Source: an uncultured Bacteroidales bacterium
GTDB lineage: Bacteria; Bacteroidota; Bacteroidia; Bacteroidales; F082
DNA length: 64,000 bases
Direction: 5' to 3'
Assembly: GCA_905236635.1 (NCBI GenBank)
Contig: CAJOCJ010000012.1
Span: 1 to 64,000, forward strand
A program made the translations under genes and the position numbers. A model generated the notes under the pieces. The model was not told the DNA's origin. It worked only from the letters and a program-made list of their open reading frames with translations, and did not search any database. The stretch's first letter is position 1; each line of letters begins with the position of its first letter. Shown one piece after another: positions 43,039 through 52,561 of the stretch.

Positions 43039-44913
43039 TTACCTTCCTAGGAATACCGCCAGCACTGAAATATCCGCTGGCGACACTCCGCTGATGCGCG
43101 AGGCTTGTCCGAGAGTCTGCGGCTTATGTTTAGTAAGCTTCTGACGTGCCTCGATAGTCAAAGAATGCAGTGCGTTGTAGTCGAAATCTGGACTCAGTTT
43201 TACGTCTTCGAGACGTTTAAGTTTGTCAGCGACTTCACGTTCTTTCTCAATATATCCTTCGTATTTCACTAGAATCTCCGCCTCCTCGACGACGCTACGC
43301 GTCAACTCGTCTGTCAGATCGTATTGCAATTTCAGCCAATCCACGTGGTTTATCATTTCTACAAGACTAACCTGTGGACGCGTGAGAACATGTGACAGAC
43401 GAGTCTTGCCAGCGAGTTCAGGAGTGTCCTTCGCCACCAACAAAGAATTGATTTCCTCTGGAGCTATATTATTGTCATTCAAGAAGTTAACCAACTCCTG
43501 AACTCGCTGTTGCTTGTCGAGGAGGCGGTCATAACGTTCCTGTGTTGAAAGGCCAATCTTATATCCCAGAGGTGTCAATCGTGCGTCGGCGTTATCCTGA
43601 CGTAATAAAATACGGTATTCTGCGCGGCTAGTAAACATTCTATACGGTTCATCCACGCTTTTTGTGATGAGATCATCGATGAGAACACCTATATATCCTT
43701 CATCACGGCGTAAAACTATAGGCTCTTCGTCGTGTAACAGCCTATGAGCGTTGATACCTGCCATAAGTCCTTGTGCTGCAGCCTCTTCGTATCCTGTGGT
43801 GCCGTTGATTTGTCCGGCAAAGAACAGGCCGTGTATCTTGCGTGTCTCCAAGCTATGATACAACTGCTCCGGTGGGAAGAAATCGTATTCTATGGCATAT
43901 CCTGGACGGAAAATCTTGGCGTTTTCGAAGCCTTCGATGCTTCTAAGCGCCTCATATTGAATGTCTTCGGGCAATGACGAACTGAATCCGTTAAGATAAT
44001 ACTCGCATGTGGTTGCTCCTTCGGGTTCTACAAAGAGCTGGTGGAAATCCTTGCCTGCGAAGCGCTCGATCTTATCTTCAATGCTTGGACAATAACGCGG
44101 TCCGATGCCCTGTATCCTGCCAGTAAACATTGGTGATTTGTCGAAGCCTTTACGCAATATCTCGTGTACTTTCAACGATGTGTATGCTATATAGCAAGAG
44201 CGTTGTTTCAGCGGTTTTTCCACGTTCATAAACGAGAATCCAGTTATCTCCTCGTCACCTTTTTGCTCTGTCAGTTTGCTGAAATCTATGGTTCTTCCGT
44301 CTATTCTGACAGGAGTTCCGGTCTTCATCCTATCGGCTTCAAATCCAAGTTCCACCAGTTGTTCTGTTATCCCATGGCTTGCCGATTCGCCTATTCTGCC
44401 GCCTGAGAACGACTTCTCTCCGATGAAAATCTTGCCGTTAAGGAACGTGCCGTTGGTGAGGATTACGGTCTTGGAATACACGTCACCACCCATCATGGTA
44501 TGCACGCCTTTTACTTGGTCACCTTCCACTATGAGGCCATCGACATGGTCTTGCCAGAACTCAAGGTTTTTTGTATGTTCGAGGGTATTTCTCCACTCTG
44601 CTGAGAACGCCGCCTTGTCGCTTTGCACTCGCGGACTCCATACAGCAGGACCTTTAGACTTGTTAAGCATCCTAAACTGTATCATCGTCTTGTCGGCGAT
44701 GATGCCCATCTGTCCACCTAATGCATCTATCTCGCGCACTATCTGGCCTTTGGCGATGCCTCCGACGGCTGGATTACACGACATCGCCGCCATGAAGCTC
44801 ATGTTCATGGTGATGAGCAAAGTCTTGTTGCCGAGGTTAGCCGCCGCTGCCGCCGCCTCACATCCTGCGTGGCCCGCTCCGACCACTATAACATCGTATT
44901 TTTCGAATATCAT
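43039..44913 (-). CDS. mnmG: tRNA uridine-5-carboxymethylaminomethyl modification enzyme
   Basis: 624 residues. FAD-binding start DVIVVGAGHAGCEAAAAAA, then the MnmG-specific blocks GGIAKGQIVREIDALGGQMG and YEEAAAQGLMAGINAH, and the C-terminal helical domain (LTIEARQKLTKHKPQTLGQASRISGVSPADI). With MnmE it forms cmnm5U34 in tRNAs that decode A/G-ending codons. Known near-oriC gene in many bacteria. Flanked on both sides by parS-like palindromes. Confidence 0.96.
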   Translation of the reverse strand: MIFEKYDVIVVGAGHAGCEAAAAAANLGNKTLLITMNMSFMAAMSCNPAVGGIAKGQIVREIDALGGQMGIIADKTMIQFRMLNKSKGPAVWSPRVQSDKAAFSAEWRNTLEHTKNLEFWQDHVDGLIVEGDQVKGVHTMMGGDVYSKTVILTNGTFLNGKIFIGEKSFSGGRIGESASHGITEQLVELGFEADRMKTGTPVRIDGRTIDFSKLTEQKGDEEITGFSFMNVEKPLKQRSCYIAYTSLKVHEILRKGFDKSPMFTGRIQGIGPRYCPSIEDKIERFAGKDFHQLFVEPEGATTCEYYLNGFSSSLPEDIQYEALRSIEGFENAKIFRPGYAIEYDFFPPEQLYHSLETRKIHGLFFAGQINGTTGYEEAAAQGLMAGINAHRLLHDEEPIVLRRDEGYIGVLIDDLITKSVDEPYRMFTSRAEYRILLRQDNADARLTPLGYKIGLSTQERYDRLLDKQQRVQELVNFLNDNNIAPEEINSLLVAKDTPELAGKTRLSHVLTRPQVSLVEMINHVDWLKLQYDLTDELTRSVVEEAEILVKYEGYIEKEREVADKLKRLEDVKLSPDFDYNALHSLTIEARQKLTKHKPQTLGQASRISGVSPADISVLAVFLGR

Positions 44914-44921
44914 ATCTTCAG

Positions 44922-44937
44922 TGTTCCACGTGGAACA
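44922..44937. promoter_or_regulatory. parS-like palindrome (site 2), 5' side of mnmG
   Basis: TGTTCCACGTGGAACA, a perfect 16-bp palindrome between the ybeY stop and mnmG start, one base different from the known ParB site TGTTCCACGTGAAACA. Confidence 0.7.
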
Positions 44938-44957
44938 TTTTTTGTTATTGCCTTATT

Positions 44958-45383
44958 TTAAAAGTCTTTACGACGCATTGCAAGACATTTTTCCTCCTGC
45001 TCGCGCATGGTGGCGGCAGCGGCGTCGGTCTTGTCCTCAAACCCAATCAAATGCAGCACCCCATGCGCCAAGACGCGGTGAAACTCGTCTTTAAACGGTT
45101 TGCCAAGTTGCTTTGCGTTGTCACGAATCCTGTCGATGCTGATGTAAAACTCGCCCGAGAGATACTCGCTGCAGTCGTTCAAAGGAAACGTCACGATATC
45201 GGTGTAGAAATCGTGGTTCATGCGCTTCTGGTTGAATTCCAGCAGGTATTCATCGCTGCAGAACAGGTAATACAGCTCACCGATTTTCTTGCCGTACGAC
45301 GCCACAAACTCCTCAATCCATCGCTTGGCAAGGCGTTGGTCGAGAGCTGGGGTTTCGATGTCTATGCTTTGAAAACTAATCAT
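44958..45383 (-). CDS. ybeY: Endoribonuclease YbeY, rRNA maturation factor
   Basis: 141 residues. The metal-binding block VLAHGVLHLIGFEDKT is present, with Asp/Lys in place of the third His of HGxxHLxGYDH; this variation is common in Bacteroidota. Preceding RMNHDFYTDIVTFPL fits the family's DVLSFP-like block. It takes part in 16S rRNA 3' end maturation. Overlaps the DUF4175 gene by 8 bases. Confidence 0.92.
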   Translation of the reverse strand: MISFQSIDIETPALDQRLAKRWIEEFVASYGKKIGELYYLFCSDEYLLEFNQKRMNHDFYTDIVTFPLNDCSEYLSGEFYISIDRIRDNAKQLGKPFKDEFHRVLAHGVLHLIGFEDKTDAAAATMREQEEKCLAMRRKDF

Positions 45384-48300
45384 GACGATCTTTATTTAAA
45401 AAATATTTATTTATCTTTTCTTTGTAAAATGGTTGATACTCAATGGGTTGAGTTCTTAAGAAGTCTTGCTGCCTCTTGATGCTCTCCTCGTAACGCAGCT
45501 CGTCGATATTATGTGTCTTATCTGTTCCTTTGTACTCATCCGACTTGCGTTTCTCCTCTTTCTCACGTTCCTGCTGTGCGTTTTCGGCCTTAAGCATACG
45601 TGACAAGATATCTTTGTTTCTTCTGATAGTCTGATTCGTAATGCGTTTGTTTACAATATCTTCCTCTAGTTTCTCCATGTCTTTGATGATCTGGTTGATG
45701 CCGTCATCGCCGAGTTGGCCGTTCTTTTTCATCTCCTCAAGAATCTGCTGCATGCCTTCGCGTATCAGTTCCTGCTGTGCCGCCATGCGCGCCAAATCCT
45801 CGCTCATCTCAGGCATAGGCATACCGTCCTGCTGTTGTTTCTGCATCTGCTGTTGCATCTTCTTCAGCTGTTCGCCAAGCTGGTTTTGCAGGTCTTGCAT
45901 GTCTTTCATGTTCTTCGGCTGGCTCTTGCCTTTCGATTTGCCTGGATTTGGACATGATTTGCCGCCCATTCCCGACATCTGCATCTCCATCTGATTGAGC
46001 GACTCGTCGAGCATTAGCGCGAGGTTGTTCATCGACATCATTGCCTTCTGCTGTTTTTGTGTGGCCATGCCGAATTTGAGTTCCAGGATGTCTTTCATCG
46101 CCGACTCCGACTGCTGGTCGATGACTTGTAACTCATTGAATACGAAGTTTTTAATGCTTGACTGGCGGTTTGCCATCTTACGCAGGGAGTCGTCTACCAT
46201 GGCGAAGTTTTCCGATATTTCTTTCTGACGTGAAATCTTTTGTGACACAGTAGGGTCGTCTTTCTTCATAGTGCTGACTTCCTGCATAAGCTCTTCTTCG
46301 GCGTGTGACGAGCGTACCACGTTTTCGAGAAGAATCCTTACCAGGTATGCGTCTTCGGCCATCTGATCCATGCCGCCGCCCATCATCATCGACATCATAT
46401 TCTCTGACATCTCCTTCATTTTTTTGCCGGCATTCTGTTTCTGTTGCTTGGCATTTTCTTGTCCTTCTGGACTGTCGCCTGAGTTTTCTGATTCTGAGGC
46501 ATCTTCAAGGTCTTGTTGTATCTCATCGAAGGATTCCTCGTCTTTGTTGATATCGAACGGGTCGCTCAAGCTCTGGTTTTTATCAATGATGGAATCAAGT
46601 CGCTGTTCCATCTTATTGAATTGATTCTCAGCGTCTTGCGCAGATATGGAGTCGGTGTTGTTCATCAGCTCGTCGGCGAGTTTCTGCATCTCATCCATGA
46701 GCTGGTTCATGTCTTTTTCGACCTTCAGCTGTTCCAAAAGCGAGAGGTTGCGGTCCATCATCTGTTGCAGAGCCTCGTTGTTTTTCTTGAGGTCTTTCAT
46801 TATCTCCTGCATCTTCTCGCGCGGCATATCGTTGAGCAGATCTTCGATCTCCTCCATCAGTTTCTTCATCTCGTCGGGGATGACCTCGTCGAAAAGTTTG
46901 TTAATCTCCTCCTGTTTTCTTATCAGTTCCTCTGACGAAAGCTCGTTTTCCTTAATGAAATCTGACAGTTCCTTCTGTTCTTCCTGAATCTTCTGCCATT
47001 CTTCCTGTACTTCTTTCTGCTTCTCGAGAAGATCTTTCATCTTCTCCTTGTCGCTCCAGTCGAGGTCTTTCTTCGACATCAGGTCGCGGAGCATGTCTTC
47101 GATATCTTTGCGCAAATCCTGAAGTTCGTCGGAACGCTGGTTGAGGTTTTTAAGTATCTCGCTTTCAGTGTTATCGGCGATAGAGTCAAGCTGCTCGGTG
47201 GTTGGCAGGGCGAGATAAAACACCTCCGAACGTCTCGACTTAGGTCCGTTGATGCCGTCGTTGTCGAATATCTCGAAATAAGCCTTTATCTCATCGCCGC
47301 GATAAAGTGTAAGTGTATCAATATCAATGCTATAGTAGAACGAAGTGCGGATGTTGCTTTTGTCAATCGGGATGTTTCTGACAAACGACTGATTCGGCTT
47401 GCCATCCACTTCGAAGTGATACAATAATTTGGAAAAACCATAGTCATCGGCAATCAAACCCGAATAAAATGTCTGTTTTGCGAAATCTTCATGGAAATTC
47501 TGCACCTGGATATCAGGGTAGGCATCGGGAATGACATCAACGGTGAAAGGAATAGGGTCGGTTTCATTCCATTTATTTAACAATGATACCGCGAATTTCG
47601 TGGATTTTAATGCCTTGAATTTATAAGTTGAATTATCGATTGAAATTGAGTCATTTATAAAAATGGAATCGACATCACGGGTGTGGAATGTAAATTCCAC
47701 TTCGGTACCCTGTGGCACGATGATGTGTGTCTTGCCGGTGAGGGTCTCGGTTTTGCGATGGATATATTGCGGAAAAGCCAGTCTTGCCTCGTAATACAGC
47801 ATGGTAGGGTTGGGGCGTACAATGAGGTTTATCTTTGTACTCTTATAGTCGCCGCCCTCGATGGAGAACGTCTCGTTTTGGTTCACGTTTTTGAAAACAA
47901 AATGGAAGTTGTTGGTGTTAAGGCGGTTCATCATCCTAGTGCCTGTGTTGCTGCGGATATAGAAGGCGTCTGGAATGCGCTCGCCTGTGACGTGGATGCT
48001 GAACTCGGCGTCTTTGCCTTGCGACACTTGTAGTTCGGTCGCGGAGAGCTGTACCTCAAACGGCAGAGGTTTCTTATATTCCTGGGAGTAGTTGATGATG
48101 CGTTGCGCGGGCTCCTTTGAAAAATCAGGTAGAAATATTAAAGCAACACTTAAAATGACAAAAGCTATTCCGAAATATTTCAGATATTTGTAGTTGTCTT
48201 TAAGATTGACTGCATCTGAGAAATTGACAGGTTTCAGATTCTCGGTACGCTGTTCTATTGTTGCGATAAGCAGCTGATTGTCTGAATCTTGCGATAGCGT

Positions 48301-48645
48301 GTTTGAAAGCTGCAGGGTGTTAAGCAGTTTGTCGCTTATTTCAGGGAAAAACTTTCCGATGATGACAGCCGCTTTCTCGTCCGACATCTTTTTGCGGAAG
48401 CGGATCAGGTTGATTATCGGGATGATGAAATAGAAAATCGTGACGAAGCTTGCACCTAAGATAAAGAGCAGAAGCAGTATCAGTCGTCCTTTTTGCGGAA
48501 GCCATGAGAAATATTCTATACCATTGATAATCAAAAATAAAGCAATCATCAAGACAGCACCAATCAGCACACCTTGGATGAGGCGGTTGAGGTAGAACTT
48601 CCTGATGAAGCGTTCGATTTTTGCTATAAGGACACTATTTCCCAT
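45376..48645 (-). CDS. DUF4175 family large membrane protein
   Basis: 1089 residues. Three N-terminal hydrophobic segments (about 20-45, 55-80 and 152-168), then a beta-rich region to about 500, and a very long Gln/Lys/Glu-rich coiled-coil region (about 500-950) with many methionines and short repeats such as MDQMAEDAYL and KKMQQQMQKQQQDGM. Matches DUF4175, seen behind mnmG-ybeY in Bacteroidota. Likely envelope-anchored scaffold; no enzymatic motif. Promoter element TATCTTTG at 48662-48669 on the minus strand. Confidence 0.88.
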   Translation of the reverse strand: MGNSVLIAKIERFIRKFYLNRLIQGVLIGAVLMIALFLIINGIEYFSWLPQKGRLILLLLFILGASFVTIFYFIIPIINLIRFRKKMSDEKAAVIIGKFFPEISDKLLNTLQLSNTLSQDSDNQLLIATIEQRTENLKPVNFSDAVNLKDNYKYLKYFGIAFVILSVALIFLPDFSKEPAQRIINYSQEYKKPLPFEVQLSATELQVSQGKDAEFSIHVTGERIPDAFYIRSNTGTRMMNRLNTNNFHFVFKNVNQNETFSIEGGDYKSTKINLIVRPNPTMLYYEARLAFPQYIHRKTETLTGKTHIIVPQGTEVEFTFHTRDVDSIFINDSISIDNSTYKFKALKSTKFAVSLLNKWNETDPIPFTVDVIPDAYPDIQVQNFHEDFAKQTFYSGLIADDYGFSKLLYHFEVDGKPNQSFVRNIPIDKSNIRTSFYYSIDIDTLTLYRGDEIKAYFEIFDNDGINGPKSRRSEVFYLALPTTEQLDSIADNTESEILKNLNQRSDELQDLRKDIEDMLRDLMSKKDLDWSDKEKMKDLLEKQKEVQEEWQKIQEEQKELSDFIKENELSSEELIRKQEEINKLFDEVIPDEMKKLMEEIEDLLNDMPREKMQEIMKDLKKNNEALQQMMDRNLSLLEQLKVEKDMNQLMDEMQKLADELMNNTDSISAQDAENQFNKMEQRLDSIIDKNQSLSDPFDINKDEESFDEIQQDLEDASESENSGDSPEGQENAKQQKQNAGKKMKEMSENMMSMMMGGGMDQMAEDAYLVRILLENVVRSSHAEEELMQEVSTMKKDDPTVSQKISRQKEISENFAMVDDSLRKMANRQSSIKNFVFNELQVIDQQSESAMKDILELKFGMATQKQQKAMMSMNNLALMLDESLNQMEMQMSGMGGKSCPNPGKSKGKSQPKNMKDMQDLQNQLGEQLKKMQQQMQKQQQDGMPMPEMSEDLARMAAQQELIREGMQQILEEMKKNGQLGDDGINQIIKDMEKLEEDIVNKRITNQTIRRNKDILSRMLKAENAQQEREKEEKRKSDEYKGTDKTHNIDELRYEESIKRQQDFLRTQPIEYQPFYKEKINKYFLNKDRHD

Positions 48646-48661
48646 GATACATATAAACTTG

Positions 48662-48669
48662 CAAAGATA
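48662..48669 (-). promoter_or_regulatory. -7 promoter element (TATCTTTG) for DUF4175-ybeY-mnmG
   Basis: Minus strand, 16 bases before the DUF4175 start; the downstream genes overlap or nearly so. Confidence 0.5.
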
Positions 48670-48690
48670 CGAAGTTTTTGTGAAATGGAC

Positions 48691-48725
48691 AAAAAAAAGA
48701 CCTCCGATTTCTCAGAGGCCTTTTT
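48691..48725 (-). terminator. Terminator downstream of the T9SS adhesin-like gene
   Basis: Minus strand: GGCCTCTGA pairs with TCGGAGGTC (two G-U pairs, loop GAAA), followed by eight T. Confidence 0.8.
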
Positions 48726-48749
48726 ATCATGCTCGTTTTCGTTTATGTT

Positions 48750-50396
48750 TTATTCTTTTGTGAATCGGATGCTGTTCTCTCCGAAGCGGGCGATATATAA
48801 GCCAGATGCGAGATCGCTGATGTTGATTGACTCGTTGGTGTTGACAACCTTCACCAAGGCACCAACAGCATTGTAGATGCTGACTTCGGTGGCGTTCTCG
48901 AGGCCGTTGATATGAAGCACATCGTTAGCTGGGTTAGGATACACGCCGATTCTATTGGCTGAGATGTCGTTGATTCCATCGTATGATAAATCGATAGTAA
49001 ATGTCACGAAATATCCAGCATCAATATAACTGTATGGTGAATCACAAAGAGAAGCGTCGCCATTGAAATACACTGTTGCGTTAGGATTGAAATAATAATC
49101 AGGATTATGTGATAATATTACATTCATATTGTAGTAGCTAGTATTTTGAACAATATGATCGGTTGGGACATAGGCGCCACCGTTGCCACCCCACCACCAA
49201 TCTGTTGCATAAATATCATAAAGATCACTGTCACGCGCTGTCACATCGAAGTCAAGGAGCTGACCACATACAGGTTCACTAAAGCCATCAATATAAATTT
49301 CGTCGATGGGTAGAGGTGCATAGATTATGATATCATCGAGGGCGGTGCAGTAGCCATAGCCGTCGTAGCTTATAAATGCGATGTAGTAATCACCTTCAAA
49401 ATCGTCAAGATCAATTAAGGCTGATGTCCAGCCATCATACGATTGTTGATTAAACTCACTGAAAACGGTCCACGGTCCTGTTGGGCTTGTGCCGTATGCG
49501 ACAGACAATTCATTCTGGTCACCGCTCCATACCGGAGTGGCATAAGCAAAGGATATAAAACCTGCGCCATGGAATGATATCTGTGGAGAAACAAAATAAT
49601 CATTATCAGCTTTTCCAGTACCATCTATGAAGATTGATGCTGTGCCACGATATGCTTCAATCTGCCCATGGCTGTCTCCTGTGGATTCGTACCAGCTGTC
49701 ATTAACTCCATAAGATGTCCAATTAGCAGCAGGATCCTCATCGAAGTTAGCTACTACCGTTCTATTTCCGCTCATGCCTTCCATGAAAATTCCCATATCA
49801 GCACGTTTTTCTCCCACTGATACAGAGGTGGGATAAGTACTAGGGTCTATAGGATCAAATTGTGAACTTGACCACCAACCAATTCGCGTATTCGGCATAT
49901 CTGTATAAAAGAATTCGCGATTAGACAAGTCATCCACCTCGGAGTAAACACCCACCAACAAGTCCCAATAGCCATCATAGACAAAAGGATCATCCAATGG
50001 GATATTAACCCATCCAGTATAATTGGCAGGAATAGTCCAGTTGCCGGAATAAACTTGATTTGTTGCTTTCATTGGGTAATAGTCATTAGAGCCAGTGAAA
50101 GATCCTTGATGGATGTTTTCCATGTAAACTTCGATGTAATTGGTTTGTGGGGTATCATAAGATTCAGCCAAAAAGAAACCAATCTCAGTAATAAGACCAG
50201 GCATAATGGTTAATCCTGTTGCCGCATTGAGTTCCTGATACGTGTAAATCAACTGCTGGTAGGAATAATTCCAAGTCGTGTTAATTGGACTGATGTGGCT
50301 TGTCTCTGTGCCATCGCCAACATAGATTGATGTTTGTGCGTTTGCAATAAACGTCATGGCGAAAAGCATTGTGAAGAATAGTAAAAATCTTTTCAT
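48750..50396 (-). CDS. Secreted adhesin-like protein with T9SS sorting domain
   Basis: 548 residues. Signal peptide MKRFLLFFTMLFAMTFIANAQ. Beta-rich N-terminal domain (about 30-210), then a jelly-roll domain with GTASIFIDGTGKADNDYFVSP ... SALIDLDDFEGDYYIAFISYD, similar to the 'cleaved adhesin' / choice-of-anchor-J modules of gingipains. C-terminal T9SS type A sorting domain: IGVYPNPANDVLHINGLEN ... ISDLASGLYIARFG. Surface-displayed or secreted, probably adhesion or binding; no catalytic residues recognised. Minus-strand promoter element TAACTTTG at 50446-50453. Confidence 0.85.
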   Translation of the reverse strand: MKRFLLFFTMLFAMTFIANAQTSIYVGDGTETSHISPINTTWNYSYQQLIYTYQELNAATGLTIMPGLITEIGFFLAESYDTPQTNYIEVYMENIHQGSFTGSNDYYPMKATNQVYSGNWTIPANYTGWVNIPLDDPFVYDGYWDLLVGVYSEVDDLSNREFFYTDMPNTRIGWWSSSQFDPIDPSTYPTSVSVGEKRADMGIFMEGMSGNRTVVANFDEDPAANWTSYGVNDSWYESTGDSHGQIEAYRGTASIFIDGTGKADNDYFVSPQISFHGAGFISFAYATPVWSGDQNELSVAYGTSPTGPWTVFSEFNQQSYDGWTSALIDLDDFEGDYYIAFISYDGYGYCTALDDIIIYAPLPIDEIYIDGFSEPVCGQLLDFDVTARDSDLYDIYATDWWWGGNGGAYVPTDHIVQNTSYYNMNVILSHNPDYYFNPNATVYFNGDASLCDSPYSYIDAGYFVTFTIDLSYDGINDISANRIGVYPNPANDVLHINGLENATEVSIYNAVGALVKVVNTNESINISDLASGLYIARFGENSIRFTKE

Positions 50397-50445
50397 AATG
50401 ATAAAAAATTAGTTAAACATAAAATTGATGACAAAATGACAATCA

Positions 50446-50453
50446 CAAAGTTA
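50446..50453 (-). promoter_or_regulatory. -7 promoter element (TAACTTTG) for the adhesin-like gene
   Basis: Matches TAnnTTTG, minus strand, about 50 bases before the start. Confidence 0.5.
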
Positions 50454-50582
50454 GCAAAAAAAATATTTTAAAATACCACTTTCCAATAAAATTTTATAAA
50501 ACATTGAAAATCAATACAATATAACAAAAGTATCATTTGTTGAATAAAAACAAAGAATTGTAGAACCAGCAAAAATTACGCC

Positions 50583-50612
50583 ACTTTTAACTTTTAACCT
50601 TTAGCTTTTAAC
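50583..50612. repeat. Low-complexity CTTTTAAC tract
   Basis: Degenerate units acttttaac, cttttaacc, tttagctttt, taac, ahead of the gltX promoter. Confidence 0.5.
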
Positions 50613-50628
50613 TAATTTTGTATTTTTG
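50613..50628 (+). promoter_or_regulatory. Tandem -7-like elements for gltX
   Basis: TAATTTTG (50613-50620) directly followed by TATTTTTG (50621-50628), the latter 16 bases before the gltX start. Confidence 0.5.
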
Positions 50629-50644
50629 CAAAAATTTTTGAAAA

Positions 50645-52162
50645 ATGAAAGAAGTACGTGTACGTTTTGCTCCAAGTCCGACGGGACCGCTGCATATCGG
50701 CGGCGTGAGAACCGCTTTGTATAATTACCTTTTCGCCAAGAAAAACGGCGGAAAAATGCTGCTCCGCATTGAGGATACCGACCAGACCCGCTTCGTGCCG
50801 GGCGCCGAGGATTACATCATAAAATCCCTCGACTGGTGCGGCATCAAGTTTGACGAGAGCGACATAGTTGGCGGCCCTTACGGTCCGTACAAACAGAGCA
50901 ACCGCAAGCACCTTTACAAACAATACAGCGACGAGCTCATCGAGAAAGGTCATGCCTATTATGCCTTCGACACCGCTGAGGAACTCGACAACCTGAGAAA
51001 AGAAGCCGAGGCACAGAAGAAGACCTTCATCTACAACGCTGAGACACGTCAGGAGCTGCGTAACTCATTGACAATAACCAAAGAAGATGTCGACAAGCTG
51101 CTTGCTGACGGCACTCCTTATACAGTGCGTTTCATGATGCCGGAGAACCATGTGGTCGAGATGCACGACATAATTAGAGGCGACATCAAGGTGAACACCA
51201 ACACATTGGATGATAAAGTGCTGTTCAAGTCGGATGGCATGCCTACATACCACCTCGCCAACATCGTCGACGACCACTTGATGAAGATCACTCACGTCAT
51301 CCGCGGTGAGGAATGGTTGCCTTCAATGCCACTGCATGTGCTTCTGTATCAGGCATTTGGATGGGAAGCACCAGAGTTTGCACACCTTCCATTGCTGCTC
51401 AAGCCAGACGGCAATGGCAAACTCAGCAAACGTGACGGCGACCGCCTCGGATTCCCAGTATTCCCGATGCAATGGGAGAATCCTGAGACACACGAGATCT
51501 CGTCGGGATACAAGCAGTCGGGATATTATCCTGAGGCTTTCATCAACATGCTGGCGTTGCTTGGTTGGAATCCAGGTACAGAGCAGGAGATCTTCTCGAT
51601 GGACGAGCTCATCCAGGCGTTCTCATTCGACCACTGCAGCAAGTCGGGAGCACGTTTCAACGTGGAGAAGGCAAAATGGTTCAACCATGAATATCTGATG
51701 CGCCGCTCGCCAGAGGAAGTGGGCAAGGAGTATCAGGAATGGCTCAAGACAGAGAAGAACATCGATGCAGACCTTGATTACGTCACCAAGGTGGCGGCGT
51801 TGGTGAAAGACCGTGTCAACTTCGTGAAAGAGATGTGGGACCAGAGTTTCTTTTTCTTTGAGGAACCTACCACCTACGACGAGGTGACGGTGAAGAAACG
51901 CTGGAAAGAAAACTCGGCCGACCTCATGCGCCAGGCTTCGGAAGTGATAAGAAACATTGACGATTTCAGCGCTGAGAACATCGACAAGGTTTTGAACGAA
52001 TGGATTACAAAGAACGAGCTAGGCATGGGTCCTGTGATGAACGGCCTCCGTCTGATGCTCGTCGGCGCCGGCAAAGGCCCGCATATCCATGAGATTCTGG
52101 CGCTTATCGGTAAGGATGAGGCGTTGAAACGTATCGAAAAAGGAATCAAAATATTAGGATAA
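50645..52162 (+). CDS. gltX: Glutamyl-tRNA synthetase
   Basis: 505 residues, class I. HIGH-type site SPTGPLHIGGVRTALYN and KMSKS-type site GKLSKRDGDRLGFPVF, with the C-terminal helical anticodon domain. If GatDE is functional, a GluRS must be able to charge tRNA-Gln with Glu; whether this one discriminates cannot be told from the sequence alone. Its last base overlaps the folB ATG. Confidence 0.96.
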   Translation: MKEVRVRFAPSPTGPLHIGGVRTALYNYLFAKKNGGKMLLRIEDTDQTRFVPGAEDYIIKSLDWCGIKFDESDIVGGPYGPYKQSNRKHLYKQYSDELIEKGHAYYAFDTAEELDNLRKEAEAQKKTFIYNAETRQELRNSLTITKEDVDKLLADGTPYTVRFMMPENHVVEMHDIIRGDIKVNTNTLDDKVLFKSDGMPTYHLANIVDDHLMKITHVIRGEEWLPSMPLHVLLYQAFGWEAPEFAHLPLLLKPDGNGKLSKRDGDRLGFPVFPMQWENPETHEISSGYKQSGYYPEAFINMLALLGWNPGTEQEIFSMDELIQAFSFDHCSKSGARFNVEKAKWFNHEYLMRRSPEEVGKEYQEWLKTEKNIDADLDYVTKVAALVKDRVNFVKEMWDQSFFFFEEPTTYDEVTVKKRWKENSADLMRQASEVIRNIDDFSAENIDKVLNEWITKNELGMGPVMNGLRLMLVGAGKGPHIHEILALIGKDEALKRIEKGIKILG

Positions 52163-52512
52163 TGGCTCTGATTTCAATAGAAAAGATGGAGTTCTACGCC
52201 TATCACGGCTGCTTCGAGGAGGAGCGCAAGATAGGGACGTGGTTCAACGTGGATTTGAGCATGGAGGTCGACACCTCGAAGGCTGAAGATAGCGACAACC
52301 TTGAAGACACCGTCAATTATCAGGAGGTTTACGCCGTTGTCAAGCGCGAGATGATGATTTCCTCAAAACTGCTTGAAAATGTCGCCAGACGCATCCTAAA
52401 GGCCATTCAGAAGGAATTTCCGGCCGTCTCCTATGCCTGGGTGAAGGTGAAGAAGATGAACCCGCCGTTGGGAGGTAAGATGGAGTCGGTTTCAGTAGAA
52501 ATGGAAATATGA
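52162..52512 (+). CDS. folB: Dihydroneopterin aldolase
   Basis: 116 residues. Signature FYAYHGCFEEERKIGTWF with catalytic Tyr/Glu pattern, the DTVNYQEVY block and a late KMNPPLGGKMESVSVEME end. Converts dihydroneopterin in folate synthesis. Its ATG overlaps the gltX stop by 1 base, so translation is coupled. Confidence 0.93.
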   Translation: MALISIEKMEFYAYHGCFEEERKIGTWFNVDLSMEVDTSKAEDSDNLEDTVNYQEVYAVVKREMMISSKLLENVARRILKAIQKEFPAVSYAWVKVKKMNPPLGGKMESVSVEMEI

Positions 52513-52517
52513 GTTTT

Positions 52518-52547
52518 AAAAAAGTTTGCACACGCAAACTTTTTTTT
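52518..52547 (+). terminator. Terminator of gltX-folB
   Basis: AAAAAAGTTTGC / GCAAACTTTTTT, 12-pair stem with loop ACAC, then more T. It starts 6 bases after the folB stop. Confidence 0.9.
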
Positions 52548-52556
52548 GTATTTTTG
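52525..52556 (+). promoter_or_regulatory. Full-consensus promoter inside the folB terminator
   Basis: TTTG at 52525-52528 (in the terminator stem), 20-base spacer and TATTTTTG at 52549-52556, about 6-10 bases before the riboswitch. Confidence 0.7.
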
Positions 52557-52561
52557 CCTCG

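Noticed and set aside
45641-46987. Several cysteine- and serine-rich plus-strand ORFs opposite DUF4175
   Set aside because: Made by the reverse complement of Gln/Glu/Met-rich codons; low-complexity shadows.
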